A model generated the notes under the pieces. The model was not told the DNA's origin. It saw only the letters and a list, made by a program, of their open reading frames with translations, and ran no database searches. Of a stretch of DNA of 64,000 nucleotides, positions 50,505-63,839 are shown in pieces. This DNA comes from Rhynochetos jubatus (lineage: Eukaryota > Chordata > Aves > Eurypygiformes > Rhynochetidae). The DNA is taken from the NCBI GenBank assembly GCA_027574665.1, contig CM050659.1, positions 24,033,001 to 24,097,000 on the forward strand. Direction: 5' to 3'. Made by a program: the position numbers and the translations under genes. The number at the start of each line of letters is the position of its first letter. Positions within the stretch are counted from its first letter, which is position 1.

Positions 50505-50640
50505 GATTGCTGTTTCATACTACTGGAAACTGAAGACAGATAAGTATCTTACTTGAGATCGTACAGGAAGGGCAGCACAGCAGGAATTAGAGCTCAAGTA
50601 AGTTGGCTCCAGGTCCTGTGCTGAGCTGCAGGATGCTCCA
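50505..50640 (-). mobile_element. MIR-like relic, reverse orientation
   Basis: TACTGGAAACTGAAGACAGA, ATCTTACTTGAGATCGTACA, AGGAAGGGCAGCACAGCAGG and TGGCTCCAGGTCCTGTGCTG match the reverse complement of MIR (gaaactgaggcacagag...tgccc...agctagtaag...gactccaggtc). It lies directly 5' of the exon-like frame at 50.4 kb. Confidence 0.5.
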
Positions 50641-51869
50641 GGGAAAGGCTCTCTTTCTACCGAAGCTGGAAGGAGCTGGCACTAGTGAATATGCGTGTGG
50701 ACGGCAGTGCCCTCTCCTCTGAGGGTGGCCAGTGGGGCAAGCACATGGGGCAGGGAGGAAACAGTGCAACAGTGTTTTGAACCTTGCTGCATGCTGCTCG
50801 GTGCAGCTCTTTCCTTCTCCCAGAAAGCATACAAGTTGCAGAACAAGTGAGCTCCTAGTGAGGGGGATTCCTCCTTTCGCTTCTCACCTTTGATAAATCC
50901 AGTATTCCCTTGCGCAGTCTGATACCCATGATCACCGTGTTTCTGGGCTACCGTCCTCCACGGAGGAGGGGAAACTCCTCCTGAACGTCAGCACAAACAC
51001 TCAGTCGCACTCCAGGCTCATTAACCAGCTCTCCAAGAAGTACCTCCAACATAGATGTGCACAGGGGAGATGAGAACAAACTCTCAATCTGGAATCCTTT
51101 AACTATAACAGACACTCAGCAGGGGAACCCATTAGATGGGAGCTGAAAATTAGCTTTGCAAATTTCTCTGTGCCAGAAGACACAGTCAGAATGAAAAGCA
51201 AGAAGCTTTGTGGAGTGTACTTGCAATTGGAGTGACTCTGCATCCATTTGCACCCATGTGTGCGTGCGCACGTCATTATTCCTCCGAGGAAACTAGCAAC
51301 CTCCTGCATATGTGTGGGCCACGAGGCTGGGGGATGTACCACGATAAAAGAAATTCCAGAAGAGCTGTAGCCTTGCAAGCCCTGCGCATCCCTGCCAGGC
51401 ACCTGGTGCTGCCCAGGACGTGTAAGCAGGCTCTGCAAGGCAGGGTCGGGGGGAGAGGTGTGTTAGACACACCTTTCTCATGGGATGGCCAGCATTTCAA
51501 AAGCAGGTGTCACGCTTCAGCCTGCAAAGCTGGTTACAGAAGGCAGGGTAACGAGGACTGATCGAGTCTCTAACCTTTCTCATCTGCTCAGCTCTGTTGC
51601 CATGCAAAGGGGGTGAGAGCATGACATGTCAGGGCCAAAGAGCAACAGCCAAACCCAGGTTCTGTAGGAGTCTGTGTGGAGGACAGGAGAGAGATTCATT
51701 TGTGACAGCTCAGGCCAAGCCCACCACCGTATCCCAGCCCCAATCCTTACAACCTTAAGTGCCTCAATAGCTTTATAGCTTCAAACGGCTTTTTCTCTGG
51801 TGATGGAAGTGAAGTAAATCTACTGCAGTTCCTGCACTACTTTTTCTCTTCAAAACATTTATCGCCCCA

Positions 51870-51965
51870 TCCTCCGAGGAGGAAGGGAACTGCTAATCTT
51901 CCTGATTTACAGAAGAGCAGAGGCATAGAAGCAGAAACCATACCTGTGCTGCAGAGGGGAATGCC
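51870..51965 (-). mobile_element. Possible MIR fragment, reverse orientation
   Basis: CCTGATTTACAGAAGAGCAG followed by AGGCATAGAAGC resembles the reverse MIR core (attttacagatgaggaaactgaggcac). Short and weak. Confidence 0.3.
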
Positions 51966-54900
51966 ATACTCAAGTGCCCACAGCGCTCAGAGACCTGAGT
52001 GGGTACGGACAAACCAAAGGGTGCCGTTCATGCAGCCACGGAGCTGTGGTCCCGAGCAAAGTGTCCATGCAAATTAGGGCGGTGAACGCAGCTATAATTG
52101 CATCAGCTATTTCCCATCTAGAGATCCTGAGTGTGCCTGTATCACACCCTGCTGCAGCCCCTGCTCTGGGTCAGTGCTGCCAAAGCCATTGCAGGGGTGC
52201 TTCCCTAAGGTGTTTGTCAAAGGACAGGGGACCAAAGTTGAGTTAACTTAACCATCAGGGCTTATGTCCAGCCCACCTGACATCCCTGTTGGTTTGGAGC
52301 ATGGCATCTGGACAGCAGCCACCCCCAGCATCCCTCCCGCTCACTCCAAAAACGTCCCTCAGTTCCCCACCACCTCTGCCTGCAGCACTTCCACTTCAGG
52401 CCTCTGCTGCCGAGAGGCGGCTCGACAGGCGGTGTGTCTAACAAGACAGCAGTTCAAGGCAGAGGAAAACATCAAACCGAATTATGCCTGAATTCATGTT
52501 CCTAAGAATGTAAAGGAAATGCAGCAAAATGAACTACACAACCACAGAAAGTTAATGTATGCTCGTTTGTATATCAGACCATTGTCCAGGGGACCTCTCA
52601 GTTTCCTCTTGGGATCTATAATGAATAGACCTATAAGAGAATGTTATGGTGGCAGAGATTTCTCTCTTCCTACTATTTAACTTAGAACAATATAGAATCA
52701 AAACAAAAGGCAGCCTTTCAAAGGCGAGCAGCACAATGCACGCTAAAGGACTTCACTTTGACCATCAAGTGAAAGAGCATGAGAGAGACCTTTGCCCCAC
52801 GTATGCTGAGAATTCCCTTATCGTATACACCGCAAGGAGATCAGCGTATGAGATACCCTCCTCACACCCCACCACGCCCGAGCATCGCTACTTTGCTTTC
52901 ACTGCCAGCAGATGTCAACAGCAGAACCGAGATAAGCAGAACGATTTTAAACCAGGAAAGAGGACTCAAGGAATTAGGCTGTTGGGGGCTCTCCTAATGA
53001 TGCTCTTTAACCCCTTTTACTGTCTGGTTTTAAGCCTGATTAGCCTAGTTCTAAATTTAAAGAGACTGTGTATGATGACACCAGTCAAGACCAGATACAT
53101 TGATCAGTCTGGGAATTAAAGAATGAGTAGCCCAAAACAGTGGCTCTGCAAAGCATCAGCTGCCTGATTCATCAAAGTGAGGTGTTTATCCTGAGCCACA
53201 ATGCTGATGGCTTTAATGATGTGAATGTTAACCATCACTGCTGCTCCAAGGATACAAAAGAAATGCATAGAAAGAGTTTAACCACTGTATCAGAAATGTC
53301 CAGAACCTGTAATAGCAATCCCTGGGTTGCAGAATAAAGCCTTCAGTGCTTCCCTCATACAGACTGTCACATACCAACCTCTGGATTAGAGATTATACTT
53401 GGCCTGCCATGCAGGAAAAGGGCCAGTCATGAATACGGTAATTTCCACCCGATCAAAGAGCGGTCGCACTAGGTGTGACCCAGGAAAGAAGCAGCCACCT
53501 GAGGAGAAGGGGTAGTGACGGCACCGTTGCTCTTTGAATGCACATCCCTCTGTCCCCTCTCTGCCTACAGGTTCAATGTAGGCAGAGACTTCAGTGGCTT
53601 TTTTACGCAGCAAAGCAGCTCCTAAAGTACATCCTGCAGTGCGAGCTACCCAGGGCACTTGCAGACGCTGGGCCAACTAGTCGTGCTGCAAATGGATCTG
53701 ATTTACGGTGGTAAGAGATTCATGCTGTCAGCTTTGCCTCTCATATTTCTGGCCAAATTGATTCTACCCGGTCATTTATCTTACAGTGATTAGTCCTGTT
53801 TTCCCAAGCAAGAGCTGCCTGTGAAAGACACCTTCATCTTTTTAATGTAAACTATCTTGAAAACAAGATTTTTATATAAAAATTTCAGTCAAGTCAGGAA
53901 GATGTTGAGACCGAAATTTGTAGGTCAAGTGCTCAGACTGGGGGACGTCCCGCACAGATAGGCAGAAAGGCAGAATGTCAGAGCTGCATTGCTCCGTGCC
54001 AGACCACAAATCCATGTAGTTTTTAAAAGTCTACATTAATGTTTTAAAGTACAGGGATACTGTGACATTGTACAGTGGAAGAGCAAATGGCCTTGAACAG
54101 CAGCTATGCAAACTCCATGGAAATCAAAACTAGTTCAGTTCTAGCTTTTCCTAATCCCCCTTTAAGCACAGAATTTTCAGCTTTACTGCCCCGATCTTCC
54201 CAAAAGTGCAGGACAGGTTTGGCAAGTGAAAACTGAGATTTATACCCAGACAAAACTGTCTCCTTTTGTCCTTCTGCCAGGAACTCTCCAGAAAGCTGAA
54301 GATACTGTCATGAACAACGTTAAAACAAATTGTGCACATATTCTTGAGATGGGAAGAGGAGAGCCTTTCTCCTGGGAGCGTTAGTCTGCGCTAGCAGACT
54401 GGCGGGATGTCGTGGTGCCTGTTTGCGGATGCCTGCCCTAGATGATATTGTACACCAGCTCTGTCATGCAAGACAGTACATTAGGAAAAGAAGGTTAGTA
54501 ATTTATTTTTAATAACAACGTAACAACCAGGGTTATGCACAAACCTCAGTGGAGATCAGCTTCAGTAACCAGAAGGCAGCACGCTACTTCATGGTTTATT
54601 AAATTAAATTAATAATGGCATTTCACCGTGTAGGTTTGAACGTTACATTTCAGATGCAAAGTGGACAACAACAAAAAAGGCAAAGTACATGGCTAATTTA
54701 TACCAAATATTTTTATCCTTGGTACAAAGATCACAGTCCAATTAATATGTTGTGGCACCCCAGATTTCTTTTAGGGATCTTTCTAGCTCCTCTTTCTAGC
54801 CTAACAAAGCTGTTCTGCAATAAGCCATAGCATACAAACGACCAACTCCGCCAGCCCTTCTGTCTGAAAAGTCTATAGATCAGAGTAATCCATGTCTCCA

Positions 54901-57177
54901 TAATACAAAGAAGAAATCAACCGTGTATACATCCTCCTTCAAATCAACACAATTTCCCAGTGGGGATTGCAGTGCACAGCACTGTCTGGAGCCAGACTGG
55001 GGAGCCGCTGACATACCCTGCTCAGCAGCCTGCGCTCTTCCCGAATTCACCTTGCCCAGACAGTTCCATCATCCCAGGAGTCGTGCCATACTGGCTCTTT
55101 TGTTTTGACCTGTACTTCTCTTCCATTAGGGCAGGGTGATATTGCCCAAATTGACCCAGAGAATGAAGCTACCCATGTTTATTTGACTTGGTGAGAAAGC
55201 CACGAGAAAACAGTCCAATTCCCAGCACAGCCTAGAAACCGGGAGCAATTCTAAACCCATAAACACATCACACTGAAAACTTGGTTTATCTCCTTTCTGG
55301 ATGAAGTCAGAACCTGGTGTATCAGTCGATTAAGTAATAAAAGTGTTAACGGGATCATTAGCAGCTTCATGGTAACAACTAGGCGTTACTTTCCGAGAGG
55401 CCCACGGTATCATATTTGGAAAAGGCATCACTGAGTGGGATGATGAGCTGTGAGAAACACACGGCTCTTTCAATGTGAGATGGGCCAACTGCATTGAGAT
55501 GACAGCCAGCGGCGGCTCTGCCCCAGGGAATCCCTCCCCACTGCATGCTCGGCTCGCTTCAGGCTGACATAGGATTCTGGGGCCAAACCCTGTTCTCTTG
55601 CCTAATGGCTGCTCCATCCTTAGCAGAACATTTGCCAAGACTGAAGGGAAGTTGTTTTAAGCCTGAGATCCTCCAGAAGTCTTAGCAGAATGGGATCTTT
55701 AAAGCCAAACTAAATGTGGAGCGACAGTGTTCAGGGGGTAGTTGTGCTGCCTCGCACAACTGGAGGTTGCCCCAGTCTCGGTGCAGGGGCCACACACCGG
55801 CTTTCCTTCTTCATAGGAAAGGAAGCAGGTTACTTAGCTTTCTCACAGTGAATTTCCACCTCCCAAACAAATCAGGGTTTTCCAGCAAGATCAGTAAAGT
55901 CTCTACCTTAGAAACCACGCAGTGAGAGAGCGGCTCTCAGTCAGTTCTCTTCTCACTCAGATTCAACCACAAAATGTATAAATGACCATAATACAATAAA
56001 TGTTCTCAGTCACACAAAGGAAAACTCAAAGACAGGCTATTGTCTTCAGCCAAGCTACAGCTTTAAACCTGTGTAACTGAGAGGAAAGCTTGTCCCAAGT
56101 GCATGAACGTGAAATGAAAATAATCCAGAGATCATCCATTTGTAGAGAAAAAAATGCATCAGGCCAAAAGGTTAGCCGATTCTCTCTGCTTCACACCATC
56201 TAAGAGCTTAAATTGTGTTTAAAAGGCTCTCAGGGCGACGACATTGTTTACATTCACTTGAATCATCCTTTAATTGTAACAGTACAAAACCCTTTTAACT
56301 AGCCAAATGTGCTGTTTAGCTCTGTCCTGCTGTGTCATGCGGCAAGAGCTGATACAACTTCCTTGCCTCACATACATCCAGAAGGAGATCTGGGAAAAGC
56401 GTTTCTCCCCACACCTGGGCACTGCATTATTGTTTCTTCTGATACTCCTCAGGGGTTAAGGAGCAAAGCAGTACCTGTGCTTTAAAGTAGTGCATGCTCA
56501 CAAAGTCCTTTCCCTTATCCTTGCAAATTAGCGACGACAGTATTAATTTCGGAAGGAAGCGGCAGTGAATGGAGGGGGTACCCTTCCCGAAATGGAGGTG
56601 GGGATGTACCCAGCGCGGGACAGCACGGCACCTGTGGGATTTATTGTTCTGCAAGGAAAGACAGAGACCTTGAGGTTTGCAACTGATAACCCACGGTGCT
56701 TTACTTCCCTCCTTTCAAACCCAGTCGCATGTGTCTTCCTGTTCAGGGTTGTGGGCAATCTCTTCCAACAGCCATTTCCTGCGCAAAGGCGTGTTGTAAT
56801 TAGGATTGCCCACAGAAAGGGTTTCCGAACGCTACTGTGTGGGCATGTGTTACGGCCCCTTGGGGAGCCGGCTTCGGGCAGCTGGAAGAACAAGTGAAGA
56901 AGCAGAGGGGAAAACCACATTTTATAACTCCAGGAGGACACGCTGTAATAGGCATCTGTACATTGAGGGCCTGAACCAACCCCTGTGCAACCCAACCCAG
57001 AAGCTAGGGAAGTCCAGGCTCAGGATCAGCTTTCAGGGGTGATCCCTATGGCTACAAAGGGCCAAAGCAAGACCTTCTCAGTAGCTGGGATTTTGGGAGG
57101 TCCCACACACACATCACCCACTGCAGGCATCTGGGGATGGGGAATAAATTGCTTTAACTCCTCAATTATTGTATTCC

Positions 57178-57460
57178 TAGAATCGCAGACTGGTTTGGGT
57201 GGGAAAGGACCTTACAGCCCCCCCAGCCCCACCCCCTGCCAGGGGCAGGGACACCTTCCACTAGACCAGATTTCTCCCAGCCTCATCCAGCCTGGCCTTG
57301 GACACTCCCAGGGATGGGGCACCCACAGCTTCTCTGGGAACCTGTCCCAGTGCTCCCCACCCTGTCCAGGAAGAATTCCTTCCTGATGGCCCATCTCAAT
57401 CGCCCTCTTTCTGTTTAAACCCGTTACCCCTTGTCCTGTCACTCCCTGCCCTTGTAGCTG
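57178..57460 (-). mobile_element. CR1 LINE 3' fragment
   Basis: Reverse-oriented CR1 3' end: TAGAATCGCAGACTGGTTTG, GGCAGGGACACCTTCCACTA, CAGGGATGGGGCACCCACAG and GTTACCCCTTGTCCTGTCAC match CR1 consensus read on the complement. It lies in intron 1 in the sense orientation of the host gene. The terminal ATTCTATG repeat has been reduced to a few bases. Confidence 0.93.
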
Positions 57461-60400
57461 AGCGCTGATTTCAGTCGAGATACGAGTTAGCAGCAAACAG
57501 GGTGAATGCCTCACAGAATAGCTGCTTCTGTGTATTTGTGTGGAGTATCCCTACGAGCAGTCCCGTTATACTCCAGCGATAGAGGAACAGGCAAAGTAGC
57601 CCCATGGTGGTTGGTGCTTTTCCTGCAAACTGACCTTAGAGTATCTGTAAGGAAGAATTGAAGGTGTGCAATTTCTGAGCTGCGGGCTCTAAGGAAGCAA
57701 ACATTTTGGCTGAGGTGTTTCAGATTCATGGAGATTTAGTGAAAAAATGGAACAGGTAATGACTAGGTCAAGCTTCCTTGACCCTCAAATCAAGAACAAT
57801 CCCAGCAGGGCTGAAAACTCCCCTCTCTACTTCCTTGGCAATCATGTTCCCACAGTTCAGAAAAACACAGGAAGATCTAAGGAAACCTATGTGGAAATGC
57901 AGAAGACAAAGGCAAGTGATCTGAAAATAGAAGGCTGGTCCATATATTTCCTTTACATTTTGGGCCTGAGTTTAGTTTTTGGCTGAATTTTGAAATCTTG
58001 GGGACCAGATGCTTTTGCCATTCCCTGCAGGGCACAAAGGGAAACTGGCTCGTTCAGCCTCTCATCATTCGAAGGGTTAGACGAGGCAATGTCAAGGACC
58101 CCCCAGTGCTAAAAGCTTTACTGCTTGGAGCCACGACAAAAGCCCTGAACACCGGTTACACACGCACCACACACTAGCTGTGACTCCTGCGTTTCTAGAC
58201 ACTGGGGGGAAGGATTGCAAAAACTGCTTCTTGTCAAATTCACTGCAGCAGGAAGACTTTAGTGCATCTGCTTGCAGAGAGCAAGAGATTCAGCTGCAGG
58301 TCTCAGGCAATCCCACTTGGCCTTGCCGAAATCCCTGCAGCAGGCACAGTTTTAAAGGCAAAACTCATCTTGGTACAGGGAAGAGACTGTCAGTTACAGA
58401 CAGGCTGAGAAATTCCTCTTGGCTTTTTCTAATATAAAAATTCAAGGAATTCTGAGCCCTGAGGGGAGTTTAGGAGACATCCAGGAAAGGGGAGGAGACC
58501 AGGAGAGGGATGTAGGATGTAGTGAGGACAAAAAATATGCACTGTAAATGCAGACTAATCCAAGGACTTGGAGACAAGGGTATTGGACTGCCTCATAAAG
58601 CAGCCCACAGACTTACTCACTATCCATCTGCATGCATGGCTGTATTATACTGGTAGTAACAGAGTAATAGGGAGGTTGACAACAGTGCACAGGGCAGTAG
58701 CTCAGCTGCCCCAGTATGTGAATTCACTCCTTGCATCTCCAAAGCCTTTGAAAGCACAGAGCGGAGACACTCGGGGATGTACAGGGATGGCTGCGTGTGT
58801 TGCGAGCCCTGCCCCAGCTACAGCAAAGAAAACCACCATCGCACCAGAGTCAGCTCAGTGAAGGGACTGGACTTGATCCAAGAGATTCTTTCCCGGTTTG
58901 TATTCTGATTTGCCCCGTTCAGTTCCAAATCTCTGCTAACAACCTCGGTTAGGTGAGCTGGGGCTCCCCACACAAGCATGGTTAGTGAGAAATTTACACA
59001 GAACAGACAGCCATCGGTTCTGCTCATCACAGCCTCATGAGAACAGACTCCCCACCTTCTCTGAACCTTCCTCCTTCCCCACTTGAGGACGCAGCTCATG
59101 GACAAGTCTCTAAAGTCACACCTCATACCGAAAACCTTGCTTCACATCATTCATTCTAACCTTGCCTGGCTTCCGATGACTGTAAGCCCCCTGCTGCTGA
59201 AGTTCTGCTCCCTGGGGCAAGCTTCAAGCATGCGCTCATGTTAAAAGCCATTTCCAGAGAGTAACCTTGGCTGGTTGATTTTGGCAGCTTCTACTATTTT
59301 CTCTGTGGCCTTAAAAAGAAAAACTCAAATGCCTGACTTGGTGAGGAGATCAGTTCTCTATTACACACCTTTACGCCAGCTTATTTAGGTAGCCACCAGG
59401 TTTTTTGGCCTTTGTGACTAGCAGTTAGGTGGTGCTCTGCCTGAAGGTGAGGGCTGCAGGAACAGGAATGACGTGATGTCGCTCGGAAGCCTTCCTGTCC
59501 TGTCAGTCATCTGAGCTGGTCTCTGAAGGAGAACACTGCGGACAGATTTGGTTTGTTCCGAGCTGTTCCAAACATCTTTTAATTACTTCCACTCGTAATT
59601 CCCATTCCAGTGACATCAGGCTGGTTTTGAGAGAAAAGGGAAGGTGGAACAAGGCTGGCCAGAGGAAGTATCAGACTAAGCACGTGAGGTGGGGTAGGGC
59701 TAAGCTTCAGAGTCCTTCTCATACTCACTTTGAAAGTCAAATGCTGCTTCCTGGAAATTTCCTGCGTAGTTTCAAAAAATGCAGGTTGCTGATGCTGCCC
59801 CAAACTGTTTTGCAATGTAAACTGCAAACAGCGTCTTTGTTCATCCTGTCCTTGGCTGACGATCAGGTGACCCTTGCTGCACACACTTTGCAAATGTCTT
59901 TGGAAGCAAAGGATGTGCTTTACCTCTGAACATGTATCTAGGGCAGATTGTCAAGCTGCACTGGCAATTTGGGAGACAAACTCAGGAAAACCACAGATCA
60001 CCCACCACTGATTGTGCCAAAGAAATTGTCTGTTGTGGTTGGAAACCTCTTGCCCTTGTGCACAGACCTACTGGCAACATAAATATTATATATTCAGCCC
60101 AACTTGATTCATTACTTCGAACTGAAGTAGATTGAGCTATTGCTTTGTACAAAACCTCCATCATAAACCGAACCATTCAGAGAACGTATGAAAGGATGGA
60201 GGTAACTCAAATGTACCTCGTTGCTCGTGGTTAGATTGATATGTATTAGCAGACCATGCGGAAATGTGCGCAGATAAATTGTTTTTCAAACTTTTAAAGA
60301 AAATACTGTAAGTTCTTACAACACACAAACAATCTGGTTTGTATTCTCAGAACCCTTTTGGGTACGATGCTGTTTTTCAGAAGTTCAGGGAGTATTCAGA

Positions 60401-62936
60401 AATACTTAGCATTTTTTTCCTTGCCTTAAATGGATGAATTAGTGTAAAGAGATTTCCAGTCGGTTTTGAATGTGGCAGCTCCAGACAGGAGGCTCATATA
60501 TCACGATCTTAAAAAAAAGTCTTCTCTGCTTTTTATAACATTTTCCCACAGTAAAGCAAACGTTTAGGAATAACACCAATTAAGAGACACATTTTTGGTT
60601 TACTAGAACAGATCAACAGCCCATCTTGTCAGCTATCCAATCCTCAGCTTTCCAGCACTGTCTGCCTCAGAGAAGGGCAAAAGCAACCCTTACTGCCTCT
60701 GATTTTCTGACAGGGCACGGCTGAGCCCGCAGTCTTCCCAGCTACAGGCAGTGGGCATCCTGGTTGGCAAACCAGGACGCAGCTCCTGGAGCTTTTGGCT
60801 TAGCTGATACGTGGTATCAAGCTAAATTGCCCATCCGAGTATATTGTATTCACACAAGAGATTGCAAAATGAAACAAAAAAAAATTGCGATTTCAAACTC
60901 ACTTTAATTTCAAAGGGGTCAGGCAGGACCTAATTTTTATTGTGGAATCTTGTCAGTTTTCCAGTACTAAATCACTGAATTTACTGAGTTTATTCCAATA
61001 GCTGAAAAAAAGTTAGTTGGATTGCTCATATATTAAAAACTTTTTGATAATGTCAGGGGATAAAAGATACTCAGTTTTTCATGCGAGATATAAGGTGCTG
61101 CTAGTGTGAAAAATTCTGTGCAGGTTGTTTTTTAAAGGGCTGTTTCGTAACCCACCCCCCATCCCTAAAGCATCTGCATGCTGCCTTAGTGTTAATGCCC
61201 GGCATCTGCACAACAAAGTTCAGAGCAGAAAGACCCTAGCTGGTACTCTGAGGGGCTGAACATAAGCTGTGTAATAAGGAAGAAGGAGGTGGAAATGTAA
61301 TGGTACGCATAGAACTGTCACAGGAAATGTAAAGACACACAAAATATTCTGAAGCTGTGTTTTATAGTAAGGCAGGAAATTCTTGGGATGATGTTTGCAC
61401 GGCCTCTTCCCCCCACTAAACACCCACAAGGACCGAAAGCGCCAAGTAAGTTAGGAATTCTCTGAAGCAGTCCATCCTTTGGTCTGGATGGGTGCAATGG
61501 CTAACTTCTGTCCTGCGGCATCCACGGCACACCTGGGCAGCCCTGGCAGCTGAGTGTGGGCAGAAGATAACGACACGATTGCCATCAGCTGCTGATGCAG
61601 TAGGAGAGGGCACTCAGGCTGCTTTGCTCAGGTGTGGTATGAGCCGAGAGCTTCCTTTTGCTTCGGCACCTGGGAAGTCCTGACCGGAGATGTATCCCTC
61701 AGCACCTCAGGAACTGAATGTCTTTCACAGCTGGAAAATCTTCTATCTGCATTGCAGGTGAAATTGTTTGGAATTGGATCAGAGTCAGCCTCTTTAGCAC
61801 AACTCTGCCTAATTTTGCCCACGAGATCCCAAAGGAGGTTTAACCTCCAGCCTGCAGAAGAGAGCTGTGCCTCCGGTGCCACGGGAGGTCAAACAAAGTG
61901 TCATTGAGTACATTGCTGGGGACAGGCTTTGGGGGAAAGGTGGCTGAGGAGTTAATACCTCAATAACATTGGTGCTATCCAGAATCCTCCAACTCCCTGG
62001 CCTGGTTTCAGTTTGGCTTCCAGCCTAATTAGGGCACACAGAGACTGTGCGAACATATTATCTTTTCCTAATGATGGACAAGGAACTGACATCCATAATG
62101 CTGCTTCCAAATCCATCATCAGCCTTTGCCTACAGGGACAGTTAGCGATGTGCCTGCCTGCTTTTCTTTGCCACAGGATACGGACATTGCCTGGCACTGA
62201 TGGGAAAGTGAATGTGGATTGAATTCCAAAGTTTCTAGGACCAAAATTATTAGGAAAGTAACCTGCTAAGTAAGGCCCCACGTCAGCCCTGAAATATGGG
62301 TAGCACCTCCTCAGTAACACTTGCACTTGTGCTCCACTTCATCTGGAGCCTCAGGGACACTTGTGGCGAGACACATTCTCGCTTCTGCCAAACACTTGTT
62401 ATCTCGCCCTAAGCCATGGAAGTCCGCGGTCACTTACACCTCTGTGAAAAATCACACTGGATTTCTGGTAATACACCCACCTTCTACGGCCAACGTTTCC
62501 AGACTGTGCAGACATTAAAACGCAGGTAGCCTGCAGCTGGCTGCTCGCGCACGTTCCAGCCAGGTGGAGCGCGTTAGGGGCATCCTCCGCGGGCCGCGTG
62601 AGCTCCCGACGGGCGCGGCTCAAGGCGGGGGTGCTGGTGTCCCGGGGTGCTGGTGCCCCGGGGTGCGGGACTGCCGCGGGTGGCTGGGGGCTCCCCTTTA
62701 ACCTGTAGGGTTTGCTGCTTCGCGGTTGGGGGTTTTTGGGGAAATGCAGGAGGAGCCCAGCTTGCCCATCAGTTCCTTTCTGCAGAATTAAATCCCTGAA
62801 CCCAAGAAGATCAAGGGTGCTGCACGGTGTTTCCAGGCGAAATTCCTCTTGATATTAAGCTAAAGAAGCAACAGCCTTGTGCTGGGAACTACATTCGCTA
62901 TGCCAAAAGAATACGGGGTTTTGGTGAAAATCGCGC

Positions 62937-62950
62937 GGGGGGGGGGGGGG
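62937..62950 (+). repeat. Poly-G run of 14 next to exon 1
   Basis: Fourteen consecutive G (C on the gene strand), 123 bases into intron 1 within the CpG-rich region. It can form G-quadruplex or triplex structures and is prone to length error. Confidence 0.85.
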
Positions 62951-63073
62951 CTCCGCGCTCCCCCATCCCCCTCCGCGCCCCCGAGCGCGCCCCCTAGCGC
63001 CCGCCGCCCCTGCCCAGGTGTGAGCGCGGCAGGTCCCGCCCGAGCGCGAATCCCAGGTGCGAGCGGGACTTAC

Positions 63074-63137
63074 CGTGTATCAGGAGCAGCCCCTGAAGGG
63101 CGTAGAGAGCCAGGGCGGCTGCCGGCCGGGGGATCAT
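63074..63137 (-). CDS. FLT1: FLT1-like exon 1 (start codon and signal peptide)
   Basis: Coding part of exon 1: 64 nt, 21 codons plus one base, ending at a strong donor (CACG|GTAAGT). It encodes MIPRPAAALALYALQGLLLI, a basic N-region followed by a hydrophobic core, i.e. a secretory signal peptide, with cleavage expected near the exon 1/exon 2 junction. This start was chosen because the ATG has a purine at -3 (GGCG ATG A) and gives a signal peptide in frame with exon 2; the frame extends further 5' but only as leader sequence. Phase-1 ending after a short signal-peptide exon is typical of the VEGFR family. It sits inside the CpG-rich promoter region, 35 kb from exon 2. Confidence 0.85.
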
Positions 63138-63309
63138 CGCCGGTGACCGCTGTATCCCTTGCGAGACGCCGGAGGAGAGGTCCGTAAAACGGGGGGGCTC
63201 TGCGGGTGAGGGTTTTTGATCCAGCAACAAGTTTCTGAAAGCCGGAGGGCTGGAGCGGGGAGGGAGGGGAAGCTCGGGGCGTGCAGGAGTTCCCACTTGT
63301 GGATTCCAG

Positions 63310-63327
63310 TTAAATTGTTCTTTCCAT
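63310..63327 (-). other. Upstream ORF 2 in the predicted leader (5 codons)
   Basis: ATG at 63327 followed by four codons and TAA (MERTI-stop), 173 bases before the main start. I saw no other ATG in the leader. Confidence 0.45.
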
Positions 63328-63773
63328 CCACTACTTATCCTTGGGCTGCGGAGTTTGTTTGCCTTCCTTTCTCCTCGAGGTGTAAGTTTTTCTTCCCCCC
63401 CTCGCCCTCTTTTTGCAATAACTTTACTCCTCGTTGCCTCCCGCTTTTCTGATCCGCGGGGCCGGTGTGACCCTGCCCGAGAGGGCTCCCCAGCCCGCCT
63501 GGGTGCTGCTTTTTAACCTCACGGGGTTAAAACGCACCGCAAAGCACCAGCAAAGTTTGGCAAAAAAAGTTTCCTCCGGTCAGTGCGTCGCTGCTCCGAG
63601 CGGTCCTTGGCCGGGAGTTTGGGATAAGGTTGCCGAAGCCCCCCCCTTAGATGTATTTATCCGGGGAGTTGCAGGTGCTGCAGAGTATCAGGAGAAAGAG
63701 CAAACCGCAGGACTTGAGCGCGGTTCTGCGACTCCCTCGTCCCGAGAGGGAGCTCCCCCGGCCCCCAGCCTGG

Positions 63774-63839
63774 CTACCTGCCGGGGGGCACCCCGCAGCG
63801 CCCGGGGCAGGCGGCCGGCAGGCAGCGGGGCTTGGGCAT
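63774..63839 (-). other. Upstream ORF 1 in the predicted leader (21 codons)
   Basis: ATG at 63839 opens a frame that runs 21 codons (MPKPRCLPAACPGR...) to a TAG at 63774-63776, well before the main ATG. If the start site is at about 63.91 kb it is the first AUG of the mRNA and could damp translation. The stop overlaps a possible cryptic donor (CAG|GTAG). Confidence 0.4.

Larger units (their letters stand above)
27805..63073 (-). other. FLT1: Intron 1 of the FLT1-like gene (about 35 kb)
   Basis: Bounded by exon 1 donor GTAAGT and exon 2 acceptor TTTGGGTCAG. It holds a CR1 fragment (57.2 kb), MIR-like relics (33.8, 50.5 kb), homopolymer runs and many chance open frames on both strands, none recognised. 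Two exon-like blocks (32293-32390, 50177-50458) are listed separately. A long first intron is usual for VEGFR genes and a likely place for endothelial enhancers, but none can be assigned from sequence alone. Confidence 0.85.
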
